Origin: Thalassovita litoralis | GTDB lineage: Bacteria > Pseudomonadota > Alphaproteobacteria > Rhodobacterales > Rhodobacteraceae | Direction of reading: 5' to 3' | NCBI RefSeq assembly: GCF_900182725.1 | Contig: NZ_FXTO01000034.1 | Location: forward strand, 1-38,034 | DNA length: 38,034 nt | Shown here: positions 25,914 to 36,079 of the stretch, piece by piece | Numbering within the stretch: the stretch's first letter is position 1 | Layout: every line of letters starts with the position of its first letter | The notes under the pieces: generated by a model | The model's input: the letters and a program-made list of their open reading frames with translations, nothing else | Databases searched by the model: none | What the model was told of the DNA's origin: nothing | Position numbers and translations under genes: made by a program

Positions 25914-26597
25914 TCAGCGGTCCTCCATCCGGGCGACCAGTTCCAACACAGTGTCCCCCATTGCCGCGACGATACGGGTCACGCCTTCGGCATTGGGGTG
26001 GATGCCATCGGCCTGAAACAGCCCTTGCAACGCAGCCGGATCATTGCCGCCCAATCCCGCAAAGAAGCTGTCGAAATACAACGCGTCGAACTCTGCCGCC
26101 AAATCTGGATAAATCGCGTCGAACGCGGCCTTATAGTCCGGCCCGTAATTGCCCGGCGCCTGCATTCCCACCACCAGCACCGGCAGCCCCCGCGCCTGCA
26201 CAGCCCGCAGAATGCCGCGCAGATTGTCGCGCGTCACCGCCGGGTCCAGACCGCGCAACATGTCATTGCCGCCCAGCGTGACAATGACGCCGCCCACATC
26301 GTCGCTTAGTGCCCAGTCGATCCGCGACAGCCCGCCTGCGGTGGTATCGCCCGACACCCCGCCATTGATCACAGTCCGGTCCTGCCCTTGCGCGGTCAGC
26401 CAGCGTTGCAATTGCGGCACGAACCCCTGACCATCCGGCAGGCCGTAACCCGCAGTCAGACTGTCACCAAAGGCCAGAATTGCGGCAGGTTGCGCATAAA
26501 CCGGCGTAGCCAGAAACAGAAGCAGCGCCAACGCCTTGCCCTGCGCGACCGCGCCCCCATATGAGAGCAGTGTTTTAAAGATAAAGGTCAGTCGCAT
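25914..26597 (-). CDS. tesA: GDSL-type arylesterase / acyl-CoA thioesterase I-like (TesA)
   Basis: The protein has 227 residues with an N-terminal export signal ending PVYA (about residue 35). It is an SGNH hydrolase with FGDSLTAG (Ser46), GGVSGDTT, TLGGNDMLRG and the DGIHPNAEG block holding the catalytic Asp and His. It hydrolyses esters or thioesters in the periplasm. Its ATG overlaps the ATG of the divergent ABC gene in the tetramer CATG (26595-26598), so its leader lies inside the other gene. The same divergent pairing of tesA with ybbA occurs in E. coli. Confidence 0.93.
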   Translation of the reverse strand: MRLTFIFKTLLSYGGAVAQGKALALLLFLATPVYAQPAAILAFGDSLTAGYGLPDGQGFVPQLQRWLTAQGQDRTVINGGVSGDTTAGGLSRIDWALSDDVGGVIVTLGGNDMLRGLDPAVTRDNLRGILRAVQARGLPVLVVGMQAPGNYGPDYKAAFDAIYPDLAAEFDALYFDSFFAGLGGNDPAALQGLFQADGIHPNAEGVTRIVAAMGDTVLELVARMEDR

Positions 26598-27285
26598 GTC
26601 AAAATCCGTGGTGTCGTTGTCGAATGCGGGGTTATCGCTGAACGGGAATGCCGGACTGGTCGAAATCCTGCGCGACATCACGCTGGATGTCCACAAAGGG
26701 GAATCTCTGGGGCTGATCGGGCCGTCCGGGTCTGGCAAATCCTCGCTTCTGATGCTGATGGGCGGGCTGGAACGCGCCACCACTGGCCGGATTACCGCAC
26801 TGGGGCAAGACCTGACCGCGATGAGCGAAGACCAGCTTGCCCGCTTCCGCCGGGAACATATGGGGGTGGTATTCCAATCTTTCCACCTGATTCCCACCAT
26901 GACCGCGCTGGAAAATGTCGCGACACCACTGGAACTGGCGGGGCATCGCGATGCGTTTGACCGCGCAATGGAAGAATTGCGCGCCGTCGGGCTGGAAGGT
27001 CGCGCGGATCATTACCCCTCGCAAATGTCCGGGGGGGAACAGCAGCGGGTGGCGCTGGCGCGGGCATCTGCCCCGCGTCCTGAAATCCTGTTGGCGGATG
27101 AACCGACAGGCAATCTGGACGGGACCAATGGCGCGGCCATCATTGACCTGTTGTTCGGCCTGCGTGATCGTCACGGCGCGACGCTGATCCTTGTGACCCA
27201 CGCGGACGAGCTGGCCCGGCGCTGCGACCGGGTGATCCGCCTGCGCGATGGCCAAATTGATCAGATGGCCGAGGCCGCAGAATGA
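26596..27285 (+). CDS. ybbA: ABC transporter ATP-binding protein, YbbA type
   Basis: The protein has 229 residues: Walker A GPSGSGKS at 42-49, Q-loop Gln94, signature MSGGEQQRVALARA near 144-157, Walker B EILLADEP and the H-loop His202. It belongs to the LolD/MacB-like family that drives envelope mechanotransmission or lipoprotein/lipid release rather than classical import. Its stop overlaps the permease start (ATGA). AAAGG precedes the ATG. Confidence 0.93.
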   Translation: MSKSVVSLSNAGLSLNGNAGLVEILRDITLDVHKGESLGLIGPSGSGKSSLLMLMGGLERATTGRITALGQDLTAMSEDQLARFRREHMGVVFQSFHLIPTMTALENVATPLELAGHRDAFDRAMEELRAVGLEGRADHYPSQMSGGEQQRVALARASAPRPEILLADEPTGNLDGTNGAAIIDLLFGLRDRHGATLILVTHADELARRCDRVIRLRDGQIDQMAEAAE

Positions 27286-29798
27286 GCCTGCGCCTTGCTG
27301 CCCGTTTCGCCCGCCGGGAACTGCGCGGGGGACTGCGCGGATTCCGCATCTTTCTGGCCTGCCTGACACTGGGCGTTGCCGCCATTGCCGGGGTCGGGTC
27401 CATCCGCGCCGGGATCGAGGCAGGATTGGCCCGCGAAGGCGCGGCCCTGCTGGGCGGGGACGCGGAAATGGAATTCACCTATCGTTTCGCGGATCAGGAC
27501 GAACGCAATTGGATGGCCACCCATGCCGACAGGGTGTCGGAAGTCGTGGATTTCCGGTCTATGGCCGTGGTCGGGGATGAACGCGGGCTGACACAGGTCA
27601 AGGCGGTGGACGTTGCCTATCCGCTGGTGGGCCGCGTGGGGCTGGATCCCGATATATCGCTGGATGCGGCGCTGGCGGGCGATGGCACCCTTCCCGGTGC
27701 CGTGATGGAACGTATCCTGAAGGACCGCCTGGGCCTGTCCATCGGGGACAGTTTCAAGCTGGGAACGCAGGAATTCACCCTGACCGCCGTGATCACCCGT
27801 GAACCCGACAGCGCCGGGGCCGGGTTCGGGCTGGGGCCACGCACGATTGTAAAAACCACCGATCTGGCCGGATCGGGGTTGTTGTCGCCCGGATCGCTTT
27901 ATGAAACCAAATACCGGCTGGACCTGCCGCCGGACACCGATCTGCAAGCCACCAAGGCCACCGCGATACAAACCTTTGAAAACAAGGGGATGCGCTGGCG
28001 GGATTCGCGCAATGGCGCGCCGGGCATTGCCACCTTTGTGGAACGGCTGGGCGCGTTTCTGGTGCTGGTGGGCCTGTCCGGTCTGGCGGTGGGTGGCGTG
28101 GGGGTATCCGCCGCTGTGCGGGCCTATCTGGCGGGCAAAACAGCGACCATTGCCACCCTGCGCAGTCTGGGCGCGGAACGGCGGGTGATTTTCCTGACCT
28201 ATTTCCTGCAAATCGGGGCGCTGGCGCTGCTGGGCATTTCGCTGGGCCTGATCCTTGGCGGCGGGGTTCCGGTGCTGCTGGCCCCGATCCTGACCGCGCA
28301 ACTGCCGGTTCCGGCGGTTTTCGCGCTCTATCCCGAACCGTTGTTCGAGGCGGCAACCTATGGCGCGCTGACTGCGCTGATCTTTACCCTGTGGCCACTG
28401 GCCCGCACCCAAGAGGTTCGCGCCGCCACCCTGTTCCGCGATGCGATGGCCGGGGCCAAGGCGCTGCCGCCGCTGCCGTTCCTGATCATCACGGCAGCAC
28501 TGCTGGCCGCACTGATTGGGGTGGCCGTGCTGTTTTCCGGCACCGTGGCGCTGACGCTGTGGACGGCGGGGGGGATCACCGCCGCGCTGGCCGTGCTGGC
28601 GCTAGCGGCCTTTGGCCTGCGCCACCTGTCGCGCCGCGCCCGTCGGGCCACGCGTGGGCACCCGGCGTTGCGTTGGGCGGTTGCCGCCATCGGGGGCCTG
28701 CGAGACGAGGCCACGCCGGTCGTTCTGTCGCTGGGGTTGGGCCTGACGGTACTGGCTGCCGTGGGACAGATCGACGGCAACCTGCGCCGCGCGATTTCCG
28801 GCAATCTTCCGGATGTGGCCCCATCCTATTTCTTCGTCGATATTCAGCGCGATCAGATGCCCGGCTTTTTGGATCGGGTGCAGAATGATCCCGCCGTCAG
28901 CCGCGTGGAATATGCCCCCATGATGCGGGGCGTTATCACCCGGATCAACGACCGCCCCGCCGCCGAAGTCGCTGGCGATCACTGGGTCGTGCGCGGGGAC
29001 CGGGGCATTACCTATGCCGCCGCCCAGCCGGAAAACACCAAAATCGTTGCCGGAACATGGTGGCCGGATGATTACACCGGCCCGCCGCAAATCAGCTTTG
29101 CCCGTGAAGAAGCCGAAGAAATCGGCCTGACGCTGGGCGACACTATCACGCTGAACATTCTGGGCCGGGACATCACCGGCACCATCACATCCTTCCGCGA
29201 GGTGGATTTTTCCACCGCCGGGATGGGCTTTGTGATGGCGCTGAACGAAAACGCCCTGAAAGGCGCGCCGCACACCTATATCGCCACAGTTTACGCCGAG
29301 CCGCAGGCCGAAGCGGCCATTCTGCGCGATCTGGCCAATCAGTTCCCCAACATCACCGCAATCCGTGTACGCGATGCGATTGATCGGGTGGCGGTGATGC
29401 TGGACGGCATTGCCTCGGCGACGTCATGGGGGGCTGCGGCCACGCTGTTGACCGGGTTTCTGGTGCTGATCGGCGCGGCGGCGGCGGGCGAACCCGCCCG
29501 CGCCTACGAGGCTGCGATCCTGAAAACCCTTGGCGCAACCCGCGCCCGCATTCTGGGCAGTTTTGCCCTGCGGGCGGTATTGCTGGGGGCCGGGGCCGGG
29601 TTGGTGGCGCTGGCTGCGGGTATCACCGGCGGCTGGGCTGTGTCGCATTTCGTGATGGAAACCGATTTCGCAATCATCTGGCCCTCGGCGCTGGGGATTA
29701 TAACCGGGGGCGTTCTGGCGACATTGCTGGCCGGTCTGGGCTTTGCCCGCCGGTCACTGGCCACCCGCCCCGCCCAGTTCCTGCGGGCGCGCGAATAG
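27282..29798 (+). CDS. ybbP: FtsX-like permease, YbbP type
   Basis: The protein has 838 residues, the size of YbbP. One N-terminal helix (about 18-40) precedes a large periplasmic domain, then two blocks of membrane helices in the middle and a final three-helix FtsX-like block at the C-terminus. It pairs with the ATPase encoded just upstream through a 4-base overlap. Such exporters have been linked to toxin or fatty-acid related stress in the envelope; substrate not known. The esterase across the divergent start is a plausible functional partner. Confidence 0.92.
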   Translation: MSLRLAARFARRELRGGLRGFRIFLACLTLGVAAIAGVGSIRAGIEAGLAREGAALLGGDAEMEFTYRFADQDERNWMATHADRVSEVVDFRSMAVVGDERGLTQVKAVDVAYPLVGRVGLDPDISLDAALAGDGTLPGAVMERILKDRLGLSIGDSFKLGTQEFTLTAVITREPDSAGAGFGLGPRTIVKTTDLAGSGLLSPGSLYETKYRLDLPPDTDLQATKATAIQTFENKGMRWRDSRNGAPGIATFVERLGAFLVLVGLSGLAVGGVGVSAAVRAYLAGKTATIATLRSLGAERRVIFLTYFLQIGALALLGISLGLILGGGVPVLLAPILTAQLPVPAVFALYPEPLFEAATYGALTALIFTLWPLARTQEVRAATLFRDAMAGAKALPPLPFLIITAALLAALIGVAVLFSGTVALTLWTAGGITAALAVLALAAFGLRHLSRRARRATRGHPALRWAVAAIGGLRDEATPVVLSLGLGLTVLAAVGQIDGNLRRAISGNLPDVAPSYFFVDIQRDQMPGFLDRVQNDPAVSRVEYAPMMRGVITRINDRPAAEVAGDHWVVRGDRGITYAAAQPENTKIVAGTWWPDDYTGPPQISFAREEAEEIGLTLGDTITLNILGRDITGTITSFREVDFSTAGMGFVMALNENALKGAPHTYIATVYAEPQAEAAILRDLANQFPNITAIRVRDAIDRVAVMLDGIASATSWGAAATLLTGFLVLIGAAAAGEPARAYEAAILKTLGATRARILGSFALRAVLLGAGAGLVALAAGITGGWAVSHFVMETDFAIIWPSALGIITGGVLATLLAGLGFARRSLATRPAQFLRARE

Positions 29799-29864
29799 CC
29801 GCGTTGCATCCGGCCTCGCCAGATGCCACCCAATAGACACCCCCAGAATCACGCTGAAAGAGCC

Positions 29865-30725
29865 ATGACCGAAACGCTTCCCCTGCCCCTGACCCCGATC
29901 AGCAAGGCCCAGCAGACCAGCCTTGTGAACCTTGTCCGCCGTGCCGCGAAAACCGAAATCCTGCCCCGGTTCCGCAATCTGTCCGCGCATCAGATTGCCA
30001 CGAAATCCGGGCCACAGGATTTGGTGACAGAAGCCGACGAAGCCGCAGAGGCGATGATTGCGCGGGGCATTTTGCACCTGTTTCCCAATGCCGTGGTGAT
30101 CGGCGAAGAAGCCGCCGCCAAAGACCCAAGCCTGCGCCAGACAGCGGCACAAGCGGAGCTGGCTTTTATCATCGACCCGGTGGATGGGACGTGGAATTTT
30201 GCGCATGGCGTACCGCTGTTCGGGGTTATTCTGGCGGCCACGCGGTTTGGAAAACCGATTTTTGGCCTGCTTTACGATCCGATGGTGGACGATTGGGTGA
30301 TCGCAGACGATCAATCCCCCACCATGATCGCAGGGGCGGGCCGCGCCCCCCGTCCAGCCACGGTATCCGCTGGTGGTACTTTGGCCGATCTGTCGGGGGT
30401 TATTCATTTCCACCTGCTGCCCAAGGACAAACAAGCCGCACTGGCCCCGGTCCTGCCGGAATTTCTGCGTACCGGGTCCATGCGCTGTTCGTGCCATGAA
30501 TACCGCATTCTGGCACAGGGCGGGGTGGATTTCTGCCTGTCGGGTGTGCTGAACCCGTGGGATCATGCGGCGGGCGTGTTGTTGTGCCAGCAAGCGGGCG
30601 GACATGTACGGATGCTGGACGGCAGCGAATACCATATCGGCACCGAACAGGGGTATCTTCTGGCAGCAGCCAATGCGGAAACCTGGGACCGGATCGCCAC
30701 CGCCCTGTCCCCGCTGACGCAATAG
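29865..30725 (+). CDS. Inositol monophosphatase family protein
   Basis: The protein has 286 residues. The Li-sensitive phosphatase motifs are present: DLVTEADEAAE, the metal-binding GEEA at 80-83, IDPVDGTWNF at 103-112 and WDHAAG at 232-237. Members dephosphorylate inositol phosphates, histidinol phosphate or 3'-phosphoadenosine phosphate; I cannot choose between these. The ATG at 29865 follows GAAAGAG. It starts 66 bases after the ABC permease gene, and a strong hairpin follows. Confidence 0.9.
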   Translation: MTETLPLPLTPISKAQQTSLVNLVRRAAKTEILPRFRNLSAHQIATKSGPQDLVTEADEAAEAMIARGILHLFPNAVVIGEEAAAKDPSLRQTAAQAELAFIIDPVDGTWNFAHGVPLFGVILAATRFGKPIFGLLYDPMVDDWVIADDQSPTMIAGAGRAPRPATVSAGGTLADLSGVIHFHLLPKDKQAALAPVLPEFLRTGSMRCSCHEYRILAQGGVDFCLSGVLNPWDHAAGVLLCQQAGGHVRMLDGSEYHIGTEQGYLLAAANAETWDRIATALSPLTQ

Positions 30726-30771
30726 GCTAATCCGCAAAAAAGGTTATCCCCTCTTTCTCATAGCCCCAAAG

Positions 30772-30804
30772 AAAAGGCCCCGCATTTTTGCGAGGCCTTT
30801 TTGT
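30772..30804. terminator. Bidirectional intrinsic terminator
   Basis: AAAAGGCC and GGCCTTTT form an 8-bp stem extended by CGC/GCG inside, followed by T-rich runs in both directions. It lies between the convergent IMPase-family gene and gcvP. Confidence 0.85.
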
Positions 30805-30814
30805 TTGTCGCTCA

Positions 30815-33661
30815 TCACTCTGCCGCGTCGGCGTAGTCTTCCATTGGCGGGCAGATGCAGACCAGATTGCGGTCGCCCCATGCGTTATCCACCCGGTTCA
30901 CCGGCGGCCAGTATTTGTCCACCCGGAACGCACCCGGCGGGAAACAGCCCTGTTCGCGGCTATAGGGACGATCCCATGCGCCCACCAAATCCTCGACCGT
31001 GTGGGGGGCGTTTTTCAGCGGGTTGTTTTCCGCATCCATATCACCCTTTTCCACCGCGTCGATTTCCGCACGGATGGCCAGCATCGCATCGCAGAACCGA
31101 TCCAGTTCCGCTTTGGTTTCGGATTCCGTGGGTTCCACCATCAGCGTTCCGGCCACGGGCCAGCTCATCGTGGGGGCGTGGAAGCCGCAATCGACCAGAC
31201 GCTTGGCAATGTCGTCCACGGTGATATGGGCGCTGTCAGCAAAGGGGCGGGTGTCCAGAATACATTCATGCGCCACCCGGCCAGTCGGGCCTTTGTACAG
31301 CACGTCATAGGCGCCTTCCAACCGCTTGGCGATATAGTTGGCATTCAGGATCGCCACGCGGGTCGCCTGTGTCAGACCATCGCCGCCCATCATCAGACAG
31401 TAGGCCCAGCTAATCGCCAGAATCGAGGCCGACCCAAAAGGGGCTGCCGAAACCGGGCCTTCGGCCCCGCCGGTTTCCGGGTGGCCCGGCAGATGCGGCA
31501 CCAGATGCGATTTCACCCCAATCGGTCCCACACCGGGGCCACCGCCGCCATGCGGAATGGCAAAGGTCTTGTGCAGGTTCAGGTGGCTGACATCCCCGCC
31601 CAGATCGCCCGGACGCGACAGCCCCACCATCGCGTTCATATTGGCCCCGTCGATATAGACCTGACCGCCATGTTCATGGGTGATCGCGCAAACCTCTTTC
31701 ACGGTTTCCTCGAACACGCCGTGGGTGCTGGGATAGGTGATCATGCAGCCCGCCAGAGTATCGGCATGTTGCTGCGCCTTTTCCAGAAAATCGTTCAGGT
31801 CGATATCGCCGTTTTCCATCGACTTTACCGGCACGACCTTCCAGCCGACCATCTGCGCACTGGCAGGGTTAGTGCCGTGGGCGCTCATCGGGATCAGGCA
31901 GACATTGCGATGCCCCTGCCCGTTCGCCCGGTGATAGGCCGAAATCGTCAGCAGCCCGGCATATTCCCCCTGCGCCCCGCTGTTGGGCTGCATGGAAAAC
32001 GCGTCATAGCCGGTGATGTCGCACAGTTTGGCCGACAGATCGCCGATCATTTCTGCATAGCCTGCCGCCTGCTCAACAGGGGCAAACGGGTGCAGATCGG
32101 CAAATTCGGGCCATGAAATCGGCATCATTTCCGCCGCAGCGTTCAGCTTCATCGTACAAGACCCCAGCGGGATCATTGCCCGGTCCAGCGCCAGATCACG
32201 ATCCGCCAGACGCCGCATATAGCGCATCATTTCGGTTTCGGCCCGGTTCATGTGGAAAATCGGGTGGGTCAAAATATCCGATTCCCGCAGCGCCGCGCCC
32301 GGAAGGCGCCAATCGCCCGGTGTGTTGTCCTGACGGGTGATCCCGAAGGCACGCCAAACGGCCTCGATCGTGGCAGGCACCACGGCTTCGTCCAGCGTGA
32401 TGCCAACCTTAGTCGTGCCGACAGGGCGCAGGTTCACGCCTTCGTCCACCGCCGATTTCAGCACCGCCTGTTGCAGCGGTCCCACCTCGACCGTGACGGT
32501 ATCAAAGAACGCTTCGGGTTCTACCTTGAACCCGGCCTCCTCTAGCCCATGCACCAGACGCACGGCCTTGCGGTGGATACGTTGCGCAATCGCGCGCAGC
32601 CCGTCCGGTCCGTGGAACACGGCATACATGGACGCCATGACCGCCAACAACGCCTGTGCAGTACACACGTTCGACGTGGCTTTTTCGCGGCGGATATGCT
32701 GTTCGCGGGTTTGCAGCGCCAGACGATAAGCCCGGTTGCCCCGCGCGTCGATGGATACGCCCACCAGACGCCCCGGCATTGCGCGTTTGTATGCGTCACG
32801 GCACGCCATATAGGCCGCGTGCGGCCCGCCATAGCCCAAAGGCACCCCGAACCGCTGGGTCGACCCCACGGCAATATCCGCCCCCATCGCGCCCGGTTCT
32901 TTCAGCAGAACCAGCGCCATCGGATCGGCAATCACGATCCCCACCGCCTTGGCCGCGTGCAGCGCGTCCATCTGCGGGGTGAAATCGCGGACATGCCCAT
33001 AGGTGCCGGGATATTGGAACACGGCGCCAAACACGGCTTCTGGGTCCAGATCTTCGGGGGCGCCAACGATCACCTCGATCCCCAGCGGCGCGGCGCGGGT
33101 CTGCATCACGGCAATGTTCTGCGGGTGACAGTTTTCATCCACGAAAAACGCCTTGGCCTTGGATTTGGCCACACGCTGCGCCATTGTCATCGCTTCGGCG
33201 GCGGCGGTCGCTTCGTCCAGCAGGGACGCATTCGCCACTTCCAGCCCGGTCAGATCGCTGACCATTGTCTGATAGTTCAGCAGCGCCTCCAGACGGCCCT
33301 GTGAAATCTCGGGCTGATAGGGGGTATAGGCCGTGTACCACGCCGGGTTTTCCAGAATATTGCGCTGGATCGCGGGCGGTGTGACCGTGCCGTGATAGCC
33401 CATGCCGATCAGGCTGTTCAGCACCTTGTTTTTCTTGGCCACATCACGCATCCGGTTCAGCATCTGGCGTTCGCTCAGCGCCTTGCCAAAGCTCAGTTCC
33501 GCTTCGGCGCGGATGGCGCGCGGCACGGTTTCTTCGATCAAAGCGTCCAGACTGTCCGCCCCGACCACCCGCAGCATATCCGCCATTTCAGCGGGCGACG
33601 GGCCGATATGACGGCGGTTGGCAAAATCATAAGGCAGATAGTCGGTTGGCTTGAAGGCCAT
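30815..33661 (-). CDS. gcvP: Glycine dehydrogenase (aminomethyl-transferring), P protein
   Basis: The protein has 948 residues, the full single-chain form. It decarboxylates glycine with PLP and passes the aminomethyl group to lipoyl-GcvH. The PLP lysine is Lys698 in [16 protein letters not shown]. The start [13 protein letters not shown] fits the family and GAGG lies upstream; the frame is open 33 codons further. It is the last gene of gcvT-gcvH-gcvP, separated from gcvH by 103 bases holding a repeat/hairpin element that could reduce read-through. Confidence 0.97.
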   Translation of the reverse strand: MAFKPTDYLPYDFANRRHIGPSPAEMADMLRVVGADSLDALIEETVPRAIRAEAELSFGKALSERQMLNRMRDVAKKNKVLNSLIGMGYHGTVTPPAIQRNILENPAWYTAYTPYQPEISQGRLEALLNYQTMVSDLTGLEVANASLLDEATAAAEAMTMAQRVAKSKAKAFFVDENCHPQNIAVMQTRAAPLGIEVIVGAPEDLDPEAVFGAVFQYPGTYGHVRDFTPQMDALHAAKAVGIVIADPMALVLLKEPGAMGADIAVGSTQRFGVPLGYGGPHAAYMACRDAYKRAMPGRLVGVSIDARGNRAYRLALQTREQHIRREKATSNVCTAQALLAVMASMYAVFHGPDGLRAIAQRIHRKAVRLVHGLEEAGFKVEPEAFFDTVTVEVGPLQQAVLKSAVDEGVNLRPVGTTKVGITLDEAVVPATIEAVWRAFGITRQDNTPGDWRLPGAALRESDILTHPIFHMNRAETEMMRYMRRLADRDLALDRAMIPLGSCTMKLNAAAEMMPISWPEFADLHPFAPVEQAAGYAEMIGDLSAKLCDITGYDAFSMQPNSGAQGEYAGLLTISAYHRANGQGHRNVCLIPMSAHGTNPASAQMVGWKVVPVKSMENGDIDLNDFLEKAQQHADTLAGCMITYPSTHGVFEETVKEVCAITHEHGGQVYIDGANMNAMVGLSRPGDLGGDVSHLNLHKTFAIPHGGGGPGVGPIGVKSHLVPHLPGHPETGGAEGPVSAAPFGSASILAISWAYCLMMGGDGLTQATRVAILNANYIAKRLEGAYDVLYKGPTGRVAHECILDTRPFADSAHITVDDIAKRLVDCGFHAPTMSWPVAGTLMVEPTESETKAELDRFCDAMLAIRAEIDAVEKGDMDAENNPLKNAPHTVEDLVGAWDRPYSREQGCFPPGAFRVDKYWPPVNRVDNAWGDRNLVCICPPMEDYADAAE

Positions 33662-33681
33662 GATCGCGGTCCTCGCGTGTG

Positions 33682-33749
33682 TTCTTTCTTGGGAAAAATA
33701 TCCTTGCCAAAGGCTGCCCCTGTACGCCCTCGACGGGCGCGCGGGGGCA
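33682..33749. repeat. Second copy of the intergenic repeat element (gcvH-gcvP gap)
   Basis: TTCTTTCTTGGGAAAA at 33682-33697, continuing to ATATCC at 33703, matches the arm at 11572-11592 with a one-base insertion. A GC-rich hairpin follows (TGCCCC at 33715-33720 with GGGGCA at 33744-33749, plus inner CGCCC/GGGCG pairing). The arm lies about 20 bases ahead of the gcvP start on the transcript. Confidence 0.6.
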
Positions 33750-33764
33750 TCCCCGGTCAAAGGA

Positions 33765-34124
33765 TCAGCCGATCAGATCGTTATAGGCGTCTTCGTCCAT
33801 GAACTGATCCAACGCCGACAGGTCGTCGATCTTCATCTTGAAGAACCACGCCTCGCCCAGCGGGTCTTCGTTCACCTTGCCCGGTTCGTCCACGATGGCG
33901 TCGTTTACCGCCACGATTTCACCGTCCAGCGGAGCGCAGATGTCAGACGCGGCCTTGACGCTTTCGATCACGGCAACTTCGTCACCCGTGGCGACCATCG
34001 TGCCGACCTCGGGCAGTTCCACGAACACCACATCGCCCAACTGGGCCGAAGCATGTTCGGTGATGCCAACCACGACCACATCGCCTTCGACGCGCAGCCA
34101 TTCGTGTTCTTCGGTGTATTTCAT
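33765..34124 (-). CDS. gcvH: Glycine cleavage system H protein
   Basis: The protein has 119 residues. It carries the lipoyl group on the Lys in ESVKAAS (Lys57) and shuttles the aminomethyl group between P and T proteins. The N-terminus [11 protein letters not shown] is typical. AGGGAG precedes the ATG. It lies 23 bases after gcvT. Confidence 0.97.
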   Translation of the reverse strand: MKYTEEHEWLRVEGDVVVVGITEHASAQLGDVVFVELPEVGTMVATGDEVAVIESVKAASDICAPLDGEIVAVNDAIVDEPGKVNEDPLGEAWFFKMKIDDLSALDQFMDEDAYNDLIG

Positions 34125-34147
34125 TGGGTGTCTCCCTGTTCGGTGTT

Positions 34148-35272
34148 TTAGCGTTTGAAATTGGCGGGCACGAAGGGCAGCGCCGCCACCTGTACAGGCA
34201 GGCGTTTGCCACGCACTTCGCCCCAAAGCTGGGTGCCGGGGGCTGCCAGATCGGCGGGGACATAGCCCATCGCCACCGGCGCTTCGACGGACGGGCCAAA
34301 CCCACCGGATGTAACGGCCCCAATCGCCGTGCCGCCTTCGGCATCGGCGAACAGCGCCACCCCTTCGCGCATGGGCGCGCGGCCCTCGGGGCGCAGACCC
34401 ACACGGGCGCGGGAAGCGCCATTTTCCAGTTCTGACAGGATGCGATCCGCACCGGGGAACCCACCGCCCCGTGCGCCACCCGTGCGGCGGATTTTCTGGA
34501 TGGCCCATGTCAGGCCCGCCTGCACCGGGGTGGTGCCGGTGTCGATGTCATGGCCGTACAGGCACAGCCCGCCTTCCAGCCGCAGACTGTCGCGCGCACC
34601 CAACCCGATCGGCAAGACCGCATCATCCGCCAGCAAGGCACGGGCCAGTTCCTCGGCCTGTGCCACGGGGACCGAGATTTCATACCCATCCTCACCCGTA
34701 TAGCCCGACCGTGAAATCCAGCAGTCCACCCCGCAGAGCGATACGGTAGCCACATCCATGAATGTCATGTCCGCCACGGCGGGGTTCAGCCCGGCCAGTA
34801 CGGTTTCCGCTGCGGGACCTTGCAGCGCCAGCAATGCGCGATCCTCGATCACCTCGACCGTCACACCCGCAGGCAGCTTGGCCCGCATATGGGCAATATC
34901 GGCGTCTTTGCAGGCCGCGTTGACCACGACAAACAGATGGTCGCCCCGGTTCGCCAGCATCAGATCGTCCAGAATGCCGCCCTGATCGTCCGTGAAAAAC
35001 CCATAGCGTTGCCGGTTTTCGCCCAGACCCGCGATATTCACCGGCACCAGCGTTTCCATCGCCAGCGCGACCGTTTCAAAATCGGCCCCACGCAGAATCA
35101 CCTGCCCCATGTGGCTGACATCGAACAGCCCGGCGGCGGCGCGGGTGTGCAGGTGTTCCTTCATCACCCCGGCAGCATATTGCACCGGCATATCATAGCC
35201 CGCGAATGGCACCATCTTGGCACCCAGTTCACGGTGTAACCCATCCAGCGGCAGAATTTTCAGATCGCTCAT
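34148..35272 (-). CDS. gcvT: Aminomethyltransferase, T protein
   Basis: The protein has 374 residues. It transfers the methylene group from GcvH to tetrahydrofolate, releasing ammonia. Typical segments are [21 protein letters not shown], given here as [32 protein letters not shown] and the C-terminal [11 protein letters not shown]. The ATG at 35272 follows AGGGGATGCC, itself complementary to a segment just after the riboswitch. It is the first gene of the glycine-controlled operon. Confidence 0.97.
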   Translation of the reverse strand: MSDLKILPLDGLHRELGAKMVPFAGYDMPVQYAAGVMKEHLHTRAAAGLFDVSHMGQVILRGADFETVALAMETLVPVNIAGLGENRQRYGFFTDDQGGILDDLMLANRGDHLFVVVNAACKDADIAHMRAKLPAGVTVEVIEDRALLALQGPAAETVLAGLNPAVADMTFMDVATVSLCGVDCWISRSGYTGEDGYEISVPVAQAEELARALLADDAVLPIGLGARDSLRLEGGLCLYGHDIDTGTTPVQAGLTWAIQKIRRTGGARGGGFPGADRILSELENGASRARVGLRPEGRAPMREGVALFADAEGGTAIGAVTSGGFGPSVEAPVAMGYVPADLAAPGTQLWGEVRGKRLPVQVAALPFVPANFKR

Positions 35273-35360
35273 GGCATCCCCTGTTTTCATCAAACCGGCA
35301 GAGCCATTACCCCCTTCCGGCATCATACCCGCCACAAATGTGACGGAAATCCGATGCCCC

Positions 35361-35509
35361 CTCTGTCCCTTTGCCTGAGATCGTTATCCCTTCGGCGGAC
35401 GCTTTCGCGCCTCTCTCCAGAGTGTTGTCCTGTCTGATCGGTCCCTTTGGCCTGAGAGTTTCCGGGGCGGTTGCTCCTTCGGCACCGGCGAACCCGGTTC
35501 TCCCGATCA
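35361..35509 (-). ncRNA. Tandem glycine riboswitch of the gcv operon
   Basis: Two glycine aptamers lie in tandem on the leader RNA. The first covers 35509-35435, closed by TGATCGG/CCGATCA. The second covers 35422-35361, closed by CTCTG/CAGAG. Each shows the conserved core read on the plus strand as CCCTTTG-CCTGAGA with CCTTCGGC or CCTTCGGCAC, and CTCTC- or TTCTCC-type ends. The class binds glycine, usually cooperatively, and turns on glycine breakdown genes. About 90 bases separate it from the gcvT start. Confidence 0.93.
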
Positions 35510-35521
35510 GTTGTGATTCTG

Positions 35522-35548
35522 ATTAGACGAGTCGTCTTCGCACGGCAA
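35522..35548 (-). promoter_or_regulatory. Candidate promoter of the gcv operon with palindrome
   Basis: On the minus strand TTGCCG (35548-35543) and TCTAAT (35527-35522) are 15 bases apart, which is short but would start transcription just ahead of the first aptamer. A palindrome AGACGA-G-TCGTCT (35525-35537) overlaps the -10 and might be an operator. Confidence 0.4.
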
Positions 35549-35559
35549 GAGGTCGTTTT

Positions 35560-36006
35560 TCACGCACGGCACGCAACAGGTGCCATAATTTCCAAAAGCC
35601 TATGATTTCCGCAAACCAGCTCGTCCAGCATGATCCCATCCAGATGCGCATAGAAAGCTTCGGCTGCGCCCGCGATTGCCGCCTTCAGGCGGCAGGCCGA
35701 CACCAGCGGGCATGTGTTATCGACATCGGCAAAACATTCCGCGATTGGCACATTGGATTCGAATTGGCGGAACACGTCCCCGATCTTGATATCAGACATC
35801 GCGCGGCCCAGTTGCAGCCCGCCATTGCGCCCGCGTTGGGTGTGCAGATAGCCCAGTTGGCCCAATTGGTTGATCACCTGCGCCAAATGGTTTTCCGACG
35901 CATTGCATCGTTCTGCAATCTCGGACTTTGTCACAAGCCGCCCTTCGTTCGAGCCACAAAACATAAGAACACGGATAGCGATATTGGTACGTTTCGTGAT
36001 GCGCAC
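35560..36006 (-). CDS. Rrf2-family transcriptional regulator, NsrR-like
   Basis: The protein has 148 residues. The winged helix (about 2-65; SENHLAQVINQLGQLGYL, GRNGG) is followed by three cysteines, Cys91, Cys99 and Cys105 (ECFADVDNTC, SACRL), the usual ligands of an Fe-S cluster in this family. NsrR members sense nitric oxide and repress NO-detoxifying genes; IscR/RirA-like roles cannot be excluded. It lies between the gcv riboswitch and a divergent gene, with a perfect FNR box in the gap. No NO-reductase or other classic target is in the window. Confidence 0.88.
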   Translation of the reverse strand: MRITKRTNIAIRVLMFCGSNEGRLVTKSEIAERCNASENHLAQVINQLGQLGYLHTQRGRNGGLQLGRAMSDIKIGDVFRQFESNVPIAECFADVDNTCPLVSACRLKAAIAGAAEAFYAHLDGIMLDELVCGNHRLLEIMAPVACRA

Positions 36007-36065
36007 AGCGATCTTCCCTTAGGTCAGTGGATGCTCGAAACTGCCTAAAAGTTACTGTTTTGGGA

Positions 36066-36079
36066 TTGATATGGATCAA
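36066..36079. promoter_or_regulatory. Perfect FNR/FnrL box
   Basis: TTGATATGGATCAA matches the consensus TTGAT-N4-ATCAA with no mismatch. It lies between the Rrf2 gene and the divergent cyclotransferase-like gene. Its centre is about 67 bases from the former start codon, compatible with activation, and about 30 bases from the latter, where it would cover the -35 region. Confidence 0.8.
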
